Of a DNA stretch of 64,000 nucleotides, positions 1 to 7,319 are shown piece after piece. The DNA lies in the IMG/VR virus record IMGVR_UViG_3300036770_001978, positions 1 to 64,000 of that record; one strand, given 5' to 3'. This stretch comes from a virus. Every line of letters begins with the position of its first letter. Within the stretch, counting starts at the first letter, position 1. Under the pieces are notes generated by a model, which did not search any database, had not been told where the DNA came from, and saw only the letters and a list, made by a program, of their open reading frames with translations. The position numbers and the translations under genes were made by a program.

Positions 1-229
1 GGTGACGAGCTGCACGGCGTTGATACACGGAACGGCGTAAGGCCAGGAGGAAAGCCGGGGCCAATGAGCGACGGGTGACACAGAGGCACGCCATTGCCCC
101 AGCGGCTGCATCGGGCCGCATTGGTCGCCAAGCGGCGAGTGGCGAGTAACCACCGCAGTCGCAGCCGTACCTCCCACGGTGATGCGACCGCGCCGGGCGT
201 AACCCGGCAAACACACAAGGACGTGTCAG
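1..229. other. left-end segment without a convincing gene
   Basis: A plus-strand frame is open from base 1 to a TGA at 76-78 and could be the last 25 codons of a gene cut by the window edge, but nothing in it is recognisable. The rest is non-coding as far as I can see. A short hairpin (GCCGGG/CCCGGC, 192-208, 5-base loop) lies just before the first gene and could be a weak terminator or translation control element. Confidence 0.3.
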
Positions 230-490
230 ATGCCACCGAAGATCGCCACACGCAGCAGCGTTGAGCAAATCGCCTACCTCGACCGAATGCTTCGGCTTGG
301 CGCGACCATGGACTCAATGACCGCCAGGATCGGCTGCTGCGAGAAGACCGTGCGTCGCCACCTGGCGTGGATGTGCCGCAAGTTCCAAGTGCGGATCGTG
401 CGAGTCATCACGCCGCACGAGACGGTCTGGCGATACCGGCCTGATTCGCCGCTGATTTTCACAGCCGAAGCAACGAGGGCACTTCAATGA
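230..490 (+). CDS. small helix-turn-helix protein
   Basis: An 86-residue basic protein. Residues about 14-50 read as a helix-turn-helix: an N-terminal helix (IAYLDRMLRLG), then MTARIGCCEKTVRRHLAWM, the usual spacing of a DNA-recognition helix pair. It is probably a transcriptional regulator or DNA-binding accessory protein. It opens a tight run of four genes and overlaps the next start by 4 bases. No enzymatic motif is seen. I recognise the fold type only, not a named family. Confidence 0.7.
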   Translation: MPPKIATRSSVEQIAYLDRMLRLGATMDSMTARIGCCEKTVRRHLAWMCRKFQVRIVRVITPHETVWRYRPDSPLIFTAEATRALQ

Positions 491-807
491 GCGTCTTCCT
501 CGACTCCCAGTGCGATCTTCCGCTGTTCACGCAGCGAGCCCCCAGCGTCAACGGCTCGATCACCTCGGCCAAGGCGGCCGACTCGCTCGGGCCGGCGACG
601 CTGAACGCGATGCAGCGGCGTGTGCTTGAGCTGCTCACGGCAACGCCTGACGGGCTCACCGACGAAGAGATGCAGCGGCTGCTTGGGATGAATCCCAGCA
701 CGCAGCGGCCACGGCGGATCGAACTTGCAAGGCGTGGTCTGGTGGTCGAGGCCGGGACCAGGCGGACGGCGAGCGGAAGGATGGCAACGGTGTGGAGGGT
801 TGCGTGA
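487..807 (+). CDS. winged-helix DNA-binding protein
   Basis: A 106-residue protein. Residues about 40-105 form a typical winged helix: a helix (LNAMQRRVLELLTAT), a turn, a recognition helix (TQRPRRIELARRGLVVEA) and a two-strand wing (GTRRTASGRMATVWRV). Small proteins of this type are common in phage early regions and look like replication or regulatory DNA binders. The start overlaps the stop of the gene before (ATGA), so translation is probably coupled. The exact target is unknown. Confidence 0.75.
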   Translation: MSVFLDSQCDLPLFTQRAPSVNGSITSAKAADSLGPATLNAMQRRVLELLTATPDGLTDEEMQRLLGMNPSTQRPRRIELARRGLVVEAGTRRTASGRMATVWRVA

Positions 808-1001
808 TGGCGAAGCCGCAGTGGCTGCAGGACAAGGAACGCGACGACCTGGCTGAGCGCAAGGCCAAGTACGAGGCGACGCGAGACCTCGACCTCGAGG
901 AGTGCGTGATCGCCTATTGCAACTGGCGAACGGACGGGAACCAAGGCTCGTTCGATTTGTTCAAACGCGATTGGTACGCGCGACGCGGGAAGGCCATATG
1001 A
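807..1001 (+). CDS. hypothetical small charged protein
   Basis: A 64-residue highly charged protein starting MAKPQWLQDKERDDLAER. I chose ATG at 807 because it overlaps the previous TGA as TGATG; an in-frame start 15 bases upstream is possible. It is mainly predicted helix and has no recognised domain. Its stop overlaps the next ATG (ATGA), so it belongs to the same transcription unit. Confidence 0.6.
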   Translation: MAKPQWLQDKERDDLAERKAKYEATRDLDLEECVIAYCNWRTDGNQGSFDLFKRDWYARRGKAI

Positions 1002-2179
1002 CTGCCGAAGATGGCGTGGAGCATGACGTGGCTGACGACGCAACTAACACAATCGAATCGATTGAGAATCTCAAGATTGAGCCTCTGTATGCACCAGAGG
1101 AAAAGTTTGCCAACCCGCGAGACCACATGGGCCGAACGGCGATTGACGTTAAGTCGCTTTGCGACAAAACATCTGAGTGCAAGTGCCCTGTATGTGACCA
1201 CAAACTCATTGTCCGCGCTGGCGAGCAAATTGCGGTTCACTTCGCGCACGCAAAGGGACGCAAAGACACATCGTGCAAAGGCGGATTCGAAACTCCTTGG
1301 CACAGATGCGCAAAACTGGCCGCCGGTATGCGTGAAGGATGGTTGCACGAGTTCACTGACAAGACAGACAGGCATAGCAGGTTTGATGCCTATAACGCAT
1401 TTACACATCAAGCGTTTGAGGCCGTTCACTCTCTGAGCGAAACGTACGTTGACAAGCAGAGGTCACTTGCCGGCCTAGGAATATCTTGTCAGTGGCTTTT
1501 TGACTCAGCAGGAGATTTCGCAAACAGGAATCCTCTACCTCTAAGCATAGACAGCGCAGTTGACGGTTTGCTTGAGTGCCACGATCTGCTTAGCAAAAAG
1601 GCTATTGAGATAATTCAGGAAATTGGCCCACAGCATTGCTTTCTTCACTACTTGGGCCTTGCTTGGAAATGGGTTGGAGTTGACAGGTGGCAGGCTTGCT
1701 CGCCTGTTAGCGACATACAGAAGCTGTGTACAGGCGAGCGAGGTATTAACAGGCTCTTGATTGACCTTCGCGCGCGAGGCGATATGCCGCAGGAAAAACT
1801 GGCGTTTCGCAATGGCGATCTTGTAAGCACAGCCTGGCAGGAAATTACACCGCAAAAGTTGCTTTTCGCTGTCAACGAACGCAAAGAGCAACTGCTTGAG
1901 CACTGGCGTCGAATCAAGCGAAATAGGCAATACAGCCGTCGCAAGAAAGGCACGCAGCAGTATCGACCGAGCACTGAGCAAGACATTGCAACTCGGTCAA
2001 GGCCTGTGTGCGAACTGATCGCAGAGCGTGCCGCTCTTTCGGAGCAACTTAATTCGTACAGCCCAACGCTATCGCAATCGGCAGACGATCAGTCTGGATG
2101 CACTGCCACGGAAGATCCGTTTGCTCGAATCCGCAGGACTTGGGTTGAGTATTGCGAGTCGCGTGGGTGGAGGCAGTAA
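998..2179 (+). CDS. CoiA-like zinc-finger/nuclease-fold protein
   Basis: A 393-residue protein; ATG at 998 overlaps the upstream stop. The N-terminal third resembles competence protein CoiA: a two-cysteine knuckle (CKCPVCDHKLIVRAG), then VHFAHAKG, then a nuclease-like stretch with WHRCAKLA, SRFDAYN and FEAVHSLS followed by WLFD. In CoiA-type PD-(D/E)XK folds the equivalent of FEAV is normally E-x-Q or E-x-K. Here the second acidic/basic position reads Val, so catalysis may be lost. The C-terminal half is unrecognised. Base composition is unlike the neighbours: the 60-base row at 1441 has 29 G/C while the row at 4201 has 42. This suggests recent acquisition. Role unknown. Confidence 0.8.
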   Translation: MTAEDGVEHDVADDATNTIESIENLKIEPLYAPEEKFANPRDHMGRTAIDVKSLCDKTSECKCPVCDHKLIVRAGEQIAVHFAHAKGRKDTSCKGGFETPWHRCAKLAAGMREGWLHEFTDKTDRHSRFDAYNAFTHQAFEAVHSLSETYVDKQRSLAGLGISCQWLFDSAGDFANRNPLPLSIDSAVDGLLECHDLLSKKAIEIIQEIGPQHCFLHYLGLAWKWVGVDRWQACSPVSDIQKLCTGERGINRLLIDLRARGDMPQEKLAFRNGDLVSTAWQEITPQKLLFAVNERKEQLLEHWRRIKRNRQYSRRKKGTQQYRPSTEQDIATRSRPVCELIAERAALSEQLNSYSPTLSQSADDQSGCTATEDPFARIRRTWVEYCESRGWRQ

Positions 2180-2188
2180 GAGGCAAGG

Positions 2189-2413
2189 ATGCAACACAAA
2201 AAGACCTTCACGCAGCTGCTGCTACGTGAGATCCGTGCTTACTTCGAGCACAAGGCCACAGACCCGTCCGTGCCATACCAGCACGCCGACGTGTACTACG
2301 CAGTAGCTAGAGAGATTGGACGCATGACGCCGCAGTTTGTTGCCGAGGCTCGCAGGCAACTCGGATGGCAGGACGCTGTGCAGCAGCACGAGGAGGCTAT
2401 TCGTGGCCGCTGA
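2189..2413 (+). CDS. hypothetical small helical protein
   Basis: A 74-residue protein beginning MQHKKTFTQLLLREIRAYF, probably all helical. No family is recognised. It is preceded by a GAGGCAAGG ribosome-binding site and overlaps the start of the replication gene that follows by 11 bases, so the two are probably co-translated. Confidence 0.65.
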   Translation: MQHKKTFTQLLLREIRAYFEHKATDPSVPYQHADVYYAVAREIGRMTPQFVAEARRQLGWQDAVQQHEEAIRGR

Positions 2414-3299
2414 CACTCGCGTTGACGTTTACCTCCCGCTGTACGTTCGTGACTTCCTCACCAGCACCATCGGCTGGACTGCGGAGGAACGCGGCCATTA
2501 CCTGACCCTGCTGATGATCCAGTGGGACAGAGGCTGTCTGCCGGCTGACCTGGCCGAACTCGAGCGGCTGTCTTCTGGCGTCGGAAAATGCTGGAACGTC
2601 CTGTCTGAGAAGTTCCCGGCCTGCGAAGACGGCACCAGGCGGAACGCCAAGCTTGAGGAGCACCGCTGCCGGTGCGTCGAGATCCGCGAGAAGCGATCAC
2701 AGGCTGCGAAGTCTGCGGCGTCTGGGAGGTGGTGCGGCGATGCGTCACGCATAGCAAACGCACAGCAAACGCATAGCAAACGCATAGCAAACGGATGCCA
2801 TCCAACGTCAACGTCAACGTCAACGTCAAATGCAGGGATTTCTCCTGACGGAGAAATCATTCAACCGGCTGCGCCGGTTGTTGCTACGAGCGATCCGCCG
2901 AAGCGGCGGACACGCTCGCAGCACCACGAGCCGATCCGCTGGACTTTGGATGCGGGCTGGGAGGGAATCACCGAGGCAGACCGCAAGACTTGGGCCGAGG
3001 CGTACCCGGCGTGCCTGGTTGACATTGAGCTCCTGCGTGCGGCCGAGTGGCTGCGTGGGAATCCGACGAAGGCCAAGAAGTCGAACTGGCGTCGGTTCTT
3101 TGTGGCCTGGCTGACACGCTCGCAGGACAAGGGCGGCACGAATCGCAGCGCTGGCAAGACGCCTGAAGACGTTGCCAAGCGTGCGGCCTTGGAACGCAAG
3201 GCAAAGGAGTTTGCCGAGTACCGCCCAGCCACCTATCGACGCCCCAAGGAAGTCGCCGCGCTTGCGGCCGGAATGAAACTTAAGGAGGAGGATCTATGA
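2403..3299 (+). CDS. DUF1376-type phage replication protein
   Basis: A 298-residue protein. The GTG at 2403 is preferred because a GAGGAGG site sits just upstream and the protein then begins at the conserved block VDVYLPLYVRDFLTSTIGWT, typical of DUF1376/YdaU-like phage proteins. Next comes EERGHYLTLLMIQWDRGCLP and a helical region. Residues about 116-143 are a low-complexity linker (ending in Thr-Ser repeats), and the C-terminal domain (about 175-240) has WEGITEADRKTWAEAYPA. Such proteins sit at the initiator position in many phages and probably recruit the replisome. The linker DNA holds tandem repeats and hairpins, listed separately, that look like a replication origin. Confidence 0.85.
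   Translation: MAADTRVDVYLPLYVRDFLTSTIGWTAEERGHYLTLLMIQWDRGCLPADLAELERLSSGVGKCWNVLSEKFPACEDGTRRNAKLEEHRCRCVEIREKRSQAAKSAASGRWCGDASRIANAQQTHSKRIANGCHPTSTSTSTSNAGISPDGEIIQPAAPVVATSDPPKRRTRSQHHEPIRWTLDAGWEGITEADRKTWAEAYPACLVDIELLRAAEWLRGNPTKAKKSNWRRFFVAWLTRSQDKGGTNRSAGKTPEDVAKRAALERKAKEFAEYRPATYRRPKEVAALAAGMKLKEEDL
2749..2829 (+). repeat. iteron-like tandem repeats inside replication gene
   Basis: Four adjacent 11-base units (consensus GCATAGCAAAC; the second has GCACAGCAAAC) fill 2749-2792. After a small dyad GGATGCCATCC come four and a half copies of the hexamer CAACGT (2803-2829). The 11-base period is not a multiple of three, so the first array is kept as DNA rather than as a peptide repeat. 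Position in an initiator linker mirrors the iterons inside the lambda O gene. Confidence 0.75.
2837..2910. other. three consecutive perfect hairpins (origin candidate)
   Basis: Three perfect stems occur in 74 bases directly after the iteron-like repeats: GATTTCTC/GAGAAATC (2837-2858, loop 6), CAACCGGC/GCCGGTTG (2862-2880, loop 3) and TCCGCCG/CGGCGGA (2894-2910, loop 3). They lie inside the coding sequence, so they are unlikely to be terminators. They fit an origin of replication or a single-strand initiation site. Confidence 0.6.
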
Positions 3300-3517
3300 C
3301 CGAGACGATTCAGCCACCAGCAACCGACCGCCAGCGAGAGATCCTCGACTTCGTCCGCGAACGCACCGCGATCTGCGGCCCGACCGTCCGCGAGATATGC
3401 GACCACTTTGGCTTTCGCAGCCCTAACGGTGCCATGTGCCACATCCTGGCCCTGGAGCGGAAGGGGCTGATCCGCCGTCGCGCCGGCCAGACGCGTGGAA
3501 TTGAGGTGGTGTCATGA
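3296..3517 (+). CDS. LexA-type DNA-binding domain protein (no peptidase)
   Basis: A 73-residue protein that matches only the N-terminal winged helix of LexA: TDRQREILDFVRE, then PTVREICDHFGFRSPNGAM, then ALERKGLIRRRAGQTRGIEV. The C-terminal Ser-Lys autopeptidase domain of LexA is absent, so it cannot self-cleave. It could bind SOS-box-like operators of host or phage as a constitutive repressor or competitor. It overlaps the genes on both sides by 4 bases. Confidence 0.85.
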   Translation: MTETIQPPATDRQREILDFVRERTAICGPTVREICDHFGFRSPNGAMCHILALERKGLIRRRAGQTRGIEVVS

Positions 3518-3747
3518 GCCGCCGCAAGCCTTCCCCGCAAGCCGTCGCGGACACATGCCTAGCGTCGGCGTGGCGTGACGAGATTGACGACGAGTCGAGA
3601 CTGCTGCTTGAGCAGGCCCACGACACGATCGTCTCGCTTATGGCTCGCCTGGTGGCCACGAGCAAGGTGCTCGATGTGGTTGAGGCCGAGATGGCGTCGA
3701 TGCGGTTTCCGCTGCTCGGCGATGAAGACCCGGGGATGGCGCTATGA
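3514..3747 (+). CDS. hypothetical small helical protein
   Basis: A 77-residue, mainly helical protein with a heptad-like stretch SRLLLEQAHDTIVSLMARLVATSKVLDVVEAEM that could form a coiled coil. No known family. ATGA overlaps at both ends place it inside one operon with the LexA-like gene and the clamp. Confidence 0.6.
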   Translation: MSRRKPSPQAVADTCLASAWRDEIDDESRLLLEQAHDTIVSLMARLVATSKVLDVVEAEMASMRFPLLGDEDPGMAL

Positions 3748-3995
3748 CGCTCGAACAATTCGCCCTGATTTCATTGGGCCACATAAGTCTCGCCTGCACG
3801 TTCGTGCTTGGCGTTTTGGTCGGTTGTTCTCTTTCGAAGAAAAGGACTTCACATGGCTACGGCAACGAAGGAACGTCGCAAGACTGGTGGCATCACATTG
3901 AGCGCCGCCGAGCTGAAGAGTGCTCTCGCCGCTGTCAGCCCGGCTGTGCCAACAAGGGCACCAAAGCCGGTGCTGACGAACGTGCGTCTGGGTGA
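3744..3995 (+). CDS. possible small membrane protein
   Basis: An 83-codon frame begins with an ATGA overlap and encodes one hydrophobic segment (LGHISLACTFVLGVLVG) before the clamp gene starts. Its last 143 bases overlap the clamp gene in another frame, and that part looks like ordinary shadow coding. Either a real single-span protein with a long overlap, or a non-gene spacer. Confidence 0.4.
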   Translation: MTLEQFALISLGHISLACTFVLGVLVGCSLSKKRTSHGYGNEGTSQDWWHHIERRRAEECSRRCQPGCANKGTKAGADERASG

Positions 3996-4965
3996 CGGGC
4001 TCGTCACCGGCACTGATCTCGAGGTGCGGATCGACGCCGCCATCGACTACCATGGCGATGCCATGCTGCTGCCGCACGGGCGGCTCATGGCGATCCTGAA
4101 CGCCGCCGGTGGCGAGGAGGTGACCCTGGAGCCGAAGGGCACGTCGTGCGTCGTGCGGTGCGGACACGGAACGTGGACGCTGCCCGTCGAGGACGCGGCC
4201 GAGTACCCGATCTGGGAGCCGAAGGACGCGAAGCCCGTGACGCGGCTCCCGGCTGACCAGTTCGCTCGGGCGGTGCGTGGCGTGGTGTTCGCCGCCGACC
4301 AAGAGTCGAGCCGCTACGCCCTCGGGGCGGTGCTCGTGGACGTGAAGGACGGCGTGGTCAACTTCGTGGCCACCGACGGCCGCCGGCTGTGCTCGTCGGA
4401 GATGGAGCACGACCTGGCCGTCGATGACACAACCACACTGGTGCCGAGCCGCGTGATGCAGATCCTGGCCCGCGTCGCGGTGGCGGCCGGCGAGGACTCG
4501 GTGCAGCTAGAGGCCACGGCGAACGAGCTGCTGGCCACCATCGGCGGCACGACCGTCACGGCCCGGCTGACTGAGGGCCGCTTCCCCAGGTGGCGTGACG
4601 TGATCCCGGCAGACGGTGGCGAGCCGACCACGGTGCTGGCCACGGAACTGTTGTCGGCGACCAGGGCGGCAGCCATCGTGACGAGCGAGCAGTCGAAGGG
4701 CGTGCAGTACACCTTCACGGCTGAAGGCATCCACCTGCACGGGCAGTCTGCCGAGTCCGGCGAGTCGAGCGTGACGTGCGAGATCGTGGAGGCCGGCAAG
4801 GCGTGCACGGTGAAGCTCGATCCGGTGTTCGTCCGCAAGTGGCTCTCGGGCCTGCCGGCTGACGGCGAGCCAACGGTCAGCGTCCAGGCCACGGACGCTC
4901 AGTCGGCCGTCGTGCTTCGCACGGACACGTTCACCGGCGTCATCATGCCCCTGGCCACGGAGTGA
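3853..4965 (+). CDS. dnaN: DNA polymerase III beta subunit (sliding clamp)
   Basis: A 370-residue protein of the normal clamp length. It would form a ring around DNA and tether a replicative polymerase. Diagnostic blocks are in the expected order: VLTNVRL in domain 1, RYALGAVLVDV and FVATDGRRLCSSEM in domain 2, LTEGRFPRWRDVIP at the domain 2/3 border and TGVIMPL at the C-terminus. The ATG at 3853 is preferred over an in-frame start 45 bases upstream because AAAGGA precedes it and it begins close to the clamp domain. No polymerase gene is seen in the window, so this clamp may recruit the host enzyme. Confidence 0.95.
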   Translation: MATATKERRKTGGITLSAAELKSALAAVSPAVPTRAPKPVLTNVRLGDGLVTGTDLEVRIDAAIDYHGDAMLLPHGRLMAILNAAGGEEVTLEPKGTSCVVRCGHGTWTLPVEDAAEYPIWEPKDAKPVTRLPADQFARAVRGVVFAADQESSRYALGAVLVDVKDGVVNFVATDGRRLCSSEMEHDLAVDDTTTLVPSRVMQILARVAVAAGEDSVQLEATANELLATIGGTTVTARLTEGRFPRWRDVIPADGGEPTTVLATELLSATRAAAIVTSEQSKGVQYTFTAEGIHLHGQSAESGESSVTCEIVEAGKACTVKLDPVFVRKWLSGLPADGEPTVSVQATDAQSAVVLRTDTFTGVIMPLATE

Positions 4966-4970
4966 GCGTA

Positions 4971-5288
4971 ATGCGTCAAAACGTTGACGTTGCCAGTCTG
5001 TTCAGGCTCTGGAACGACGAGAGCATGACACGGGCTGAAATCGCACGAGAGCTCGGCGTGACGGCTGGTCAGCTGACAAGGTTGGCCAGCCGTCACGGGC
5101 TCGGCGTTCGAGGACGCAAGCACCGGGCGTTTTCAATGACTGACCCGTCGCCAGACGAGATCGAGCGGCTGAAGGCCGTGCTGAAGGAACGGCACATCCA
5201 GGAGCGGATACGTGAGGACGTGACGAACACGAACAGCAAGGTGAGCAAGTGGCGGAACGGCATCTGCAGCCCGAGAGGTGTGGCGTGA
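4971..5288 (+). CDS. helix-turn-helix protein, GcrA-like N-terminus
   Basis: About 105 residues. The first 50 contain LFRLWNDESMTRAEIARELGVTAGQLTRLASRHGLGV, which resembles the N-terminal helix-turn-helix of GcrA-like proteins (LW...IA..LGVT...). The C-terminal half is a separate charged helical region. ATG 4971 has GGAG eight bases upstream; GTG 4962, overlapping the clamp stop, is the alternative. It probably regulates transcription; its target is unknown. Confidence 0.7.
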   Translation: MRQNVDVASLFRLWNDESMTRAEIARELGVTAGQLTRLASRHGLGVRGRKHRAFSMTDPSPDEIERLKAVLKERHIQERIREDVTNTNSKVSKWRNGICSPRGVA

Positions 5289-6064
5289 CAGACCGCGACC
5301 ACTTCGCCGCTGCGGCCCTGACGGGGCTGTTGTCCGACAAGGCCAATCAGTATCCCACTGCATTGCAGTGGGAGCAACTGCTGAAGCACGCCTACCGCTG
5401 TGCCGACGCCATGCTCCGCGCGCGGGAGCGAACCGATCATGACGCCGCGCCGGCGGCGACAGCCCCGACAGACGCCAGCCCTCTCCGCTCGGCGCAGAGC
5501 GTGACGGCTGGTATGGGCACCGGCAATCAGACTGCTCCACCATGCGTGGAGGCAGATGGCCTCTCGTCTGCGATAGCGCAGCCACCGGCCTCCAGCGATG
5601 GAAGCGGCGAGGGGCGGCCCCTAGACGACACGCGGCCCGACACAAAGGGAGAAGCGACGGGTGGGCGGGGGCGCAATACAAGTGTTACCAACGGAGACAC
5701 ATCAGCAAAGCCTGTTGCCGAATCTCAAGATCAGCGACAGGAGCCGGTGGCGTGGGCCGTGTTCTGCGGCGACTCTCGCTTCTGCTATGACCACTACGAC
5801 GACGAGTGCGAGGCGCAGGCCATCGCGGATATGCTGGCGGGCGATGATCGCGGCGACGGTTTGTGGCATATCGTCCCGCTCTACCGCGAGCCGCAGACCT
5901 GCCCCTACGTCGTTGGCCGCACCACGCTGCACTGTTCGCTGACGCCGCTCACGCTCACCGACGCGGAGCGGGAGGCGATCAGGTTCGCCGCCGTGTTCTA
6001 CTCGCAGGGAGGGCGAGCGGCTGACGCCGCCACGCTCCGCAACCTACTGGAGAGGACAAAATGA
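5285..6064 (+). CDS. hypothetical modular protein with C-terminal LTD..ER module
   Basis: About 259 residues; GTG at 5285 overlaps the previous stop. The N-terminal 45 residues (DHFAAAALTGLLSD...AYRCADAML) form a small helical domain seen in many phage accessory proteins. A low-complexity Ala/Thr/Ser linker follows. Then comes a domain with QEPVAWAVFCGD ... WHIVPLYREPQ, a recurrent phage module of unknown function. The last 45 residues (LTDAEREAIRFA ... ADAATLRNLLERTK) match a module repeated in three of the next genes. Confidence 0.65.
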   Translation: MTDRDHFAAAALTGLLSDKANQYPTALQWEQLLKHAYRCADAMLRARERTDHDAAPAATAPTDASPLRSAQSVTAGMGTGNQTAPPCVEADGLSSAIAQPPASSDGSGEGRPLDDTRPDTKGEATGGRGRNTSVTNGDTSAKPVAESQDQRQEPVAWAVFCGDSRFCYDHYDDECEAQAIADMLAGDDRGDGLWHIVPLYREPQTCPYVVGRTTLHCSLTPLTLTDAEREAIRFAAVFYSQGGRAADAATLRNLLERTK

Positions 6065-6339
6065 CCAGCGTCTGGCTCGTCACGAACGGCGGCAGCGGGG
6101 AGGATGGCGACGAATGGCTGCTGGACTCCATCTACGCAACGAAGGAAGGCGCAAAGGCTGGGCGCACCAAGTGGTTCAATGTGGTCGAGGAGTCTGTGCT
6201 GCGTGGCAGCATCCTCACCGACGAGGAGCGAGAGGCGATTGAGAGGGCCATCGGGCGAGAGTTGGACGCCGAGTGGTATGGCGGGCCTGAACCAGACAGG
6301 GTGGTGGCGCTTCGCGGGCTACTTGAACGGCTAGGCTGA
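6061..6339 (+). CDS. hypothetical protein ending in LTDEER module
   Basis: A 92-residue protein. The N-terminal half (VWLVTNGGSGEDGDEWLLDS) looks like a small beta-rich domain; the C-terminal half is the repeated module LTDEEREAIERAIG ... VVALRGLLERLG. The final codons and following bases (GAACGGCTAGGCTGAGAACG) are identical to those ending the gene at 6978-7235, evidence of recent duplication or cassette exchange. Confidence 0.6.
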   Translation: MTSVWLVTNGGSGEDGDEWLLDSIYATKEGAKAGRTKWFNVVEESVLRGSILTDEEREAIERAIGRELDAEWYGGPEPDRVVALRGLLERLG

Positions 6340-6422
6340 GAACGCCAGCGATCTGCGGCCCGCGACCGCTGACTTACCATACCGGCAGGCGGCATCGCGG
6401 GTCCGCTGCATCGCGTGGTTCC
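6339..6422. repeat. attC-like inverted repeat A
   Basis: Left arm 6339-6360 (AGAACGCCAGCGATCTGCGG...) and right arm 6401-6422 (...CCGCTGCATCGCGTGGTTCC) are imperfect inverted complements separated by a 40-base spacer. Outer AAC...GTT and unpaired bases inside the arms resemble integron attC sites. It fills the gap after the gene at 6061-6339. Confidence 0.65.
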
Positions 6423-6442
6423 AAAAAGCAAAGGAGACAGAC

Positions 6443-6691
6443 ATGAGTGATTTGATACCGCCGATGATGCCTGACGATCTGGACGCACTCATTCAGGCGA
6501 TGGAGCGGGTGCAGCAACTAGAGGCAGAGGTGGCAAAGTTGCGACTTACCGACGAGGAGCGGGATGCGGTGATAGCGGCGCGAAAGCACCTCTTGTGGCT
6601 CGCGCCGCCAGACTCCAATGCGCAGGACACCGTTGATGCTCTTGGTTCGCTGCTGGAGCGCTTGGCTCTCAACGTAAAGGAGTTGACATGA
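6443..6691 (+). CDS. hypothetical protein with LTDEER module
   Basis: An 82-residue protein with an AAAGGAG site 8 bases before ATG. A short acidic N-terminus (LIPPMMPDDLDALIQAMERVQQ) leads into a coiled-coil-like VQQLEAEVAKLRL and then the repeated module LTDEERDAVIAARKHL ... DALGSLLERLA. It lies between attC-like elements A and B and overlaps the next gene by 4 bases. Function unknown. Confidence 0.6.
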   Translation: MSDLIPPMMPDDLDALIQAMERVQQLEAEVAKLRLTDEERDAVIAARKHLLWLAPPDSNAQDTVDALGSLLERLALNVKELT

Positions 6692-6981
6692 CGCCGTTTG
6701 GATTTGTCCTGTCGGTTGCCGCGCTAGTGGTGGGACTGCTGCTTGGATACTTCGCATCTTGGGCGACACCAAAGCCTGCGCCAGATGACTACGCCGACTG
6801 CCTGATTCACCCCGAGACAACGCCGCAGGTCAAGTGGGTGAAAATGACTCGGCCGACCAGGGACGCGATCATCGACATCTACGCGGCCAACATGGACGAG
6901 TGCAAGAAGTTCATGGAGGCGAACGACCGCGTTACGACTGGCGAGGCGGCGATACTGTGGCTGATGGAAAAGGCGAAATGA
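6688..6981 (+). CDS. small single-span membrane protein
   Basis: A 97-residue protein with one N-terminal membrane helix (FVLSVAALVVGLLLGYFAS) followed by a soluble charged domain (TRPTRDAIIDIYAANMDEC). Type and role unknown. It starts inside the end of the preceding gene (ATGA) and its stop overlaps the next start, so all three genes between elements A and B act as one unit. Confidence 0.65.
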   Translation: MTPFGFVLSVAALVVGLLLGYFASWATPKPAPDDYADCLIHPETTPQVKWVKMTRPTRDAIIDIYAANMDECKKFMEANDRVTTGEAAILWLMEKAK

Positions 6982-7235
6982 TTCACAACACATGCCCATG
7001 CTGCGAAGTGTCACGCCCGCCGCACCGCGATGACTGCACGTTTGCGGTCGATTGCCCGGAGGCGTGCGCGGACTTTGACTACGTTGCTAACCTGCGGCTC
7101 ACCGACGAGGAGCGGCACGCCATCGCGGTCGTCCGCAACTGCGCCATGACGCGAGCCGAGCGGTTTCTAACGCAGAGCGATGCGGAGAGGGAGGCGACAC
7201 TGGTGCTGTGGAGATTGCGGGAACGGCTAGGCTGA
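6978..7235 (+). CDS. Cys/His-rich small protein with LTDEER module
   Basis: An 85-residue protein. The N-terminal 30 residues have the cysteine/histidine pattern NTCPCCEVSRPPHRDDCTF and CPEAC, a likely small zinc-binding site. The rest is the repeated module LTDEERHAIAVVRN ... ATLVLWRLRERLG. ATG 6978 is chosen for its ATGA overlap. The stop codon is also the first base of attC-like element B. Confidence 0.6.
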   Translation: MIHNTCPCCEVSRPPHRDDCTFAVDCPEACADFDYVANLRLTDEERHAIAVVRNCAMTRAERFLTQSDAEREATLVLWRLRERLG

Positions 7236-7319
7236 GAACGCCAGCGATCAGCGGCATCGAACACAGGAGCAACCATGGGAGACGAGGTAGATGAGATGTC
7301 CGCTGCATCGCGTGGTTCT
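7235..7319. repeat. attC-like inverted repeat B
   Basis: Left arm 7235-7255 (AGAACGCCAGCGATCAGCGG) and right arm 7298-7319 (CCGCTGCATCGCGTGGTTCT) pair at AGAAC/GTTCT, GCGAT/ATCGC and CAGCGG/CCGCTG, leaving unpaired bases between blocks. The 42-base spacer holds the ribosome-binding site and start codon of the next gene. Confidence 0.7.

Noticed and set aside
2749-2829. Possible CRISPR or minisatellite only
   Set aside because: Units are 11 and 6 bases with no spacers; better explained as iterons in an initiator gene.
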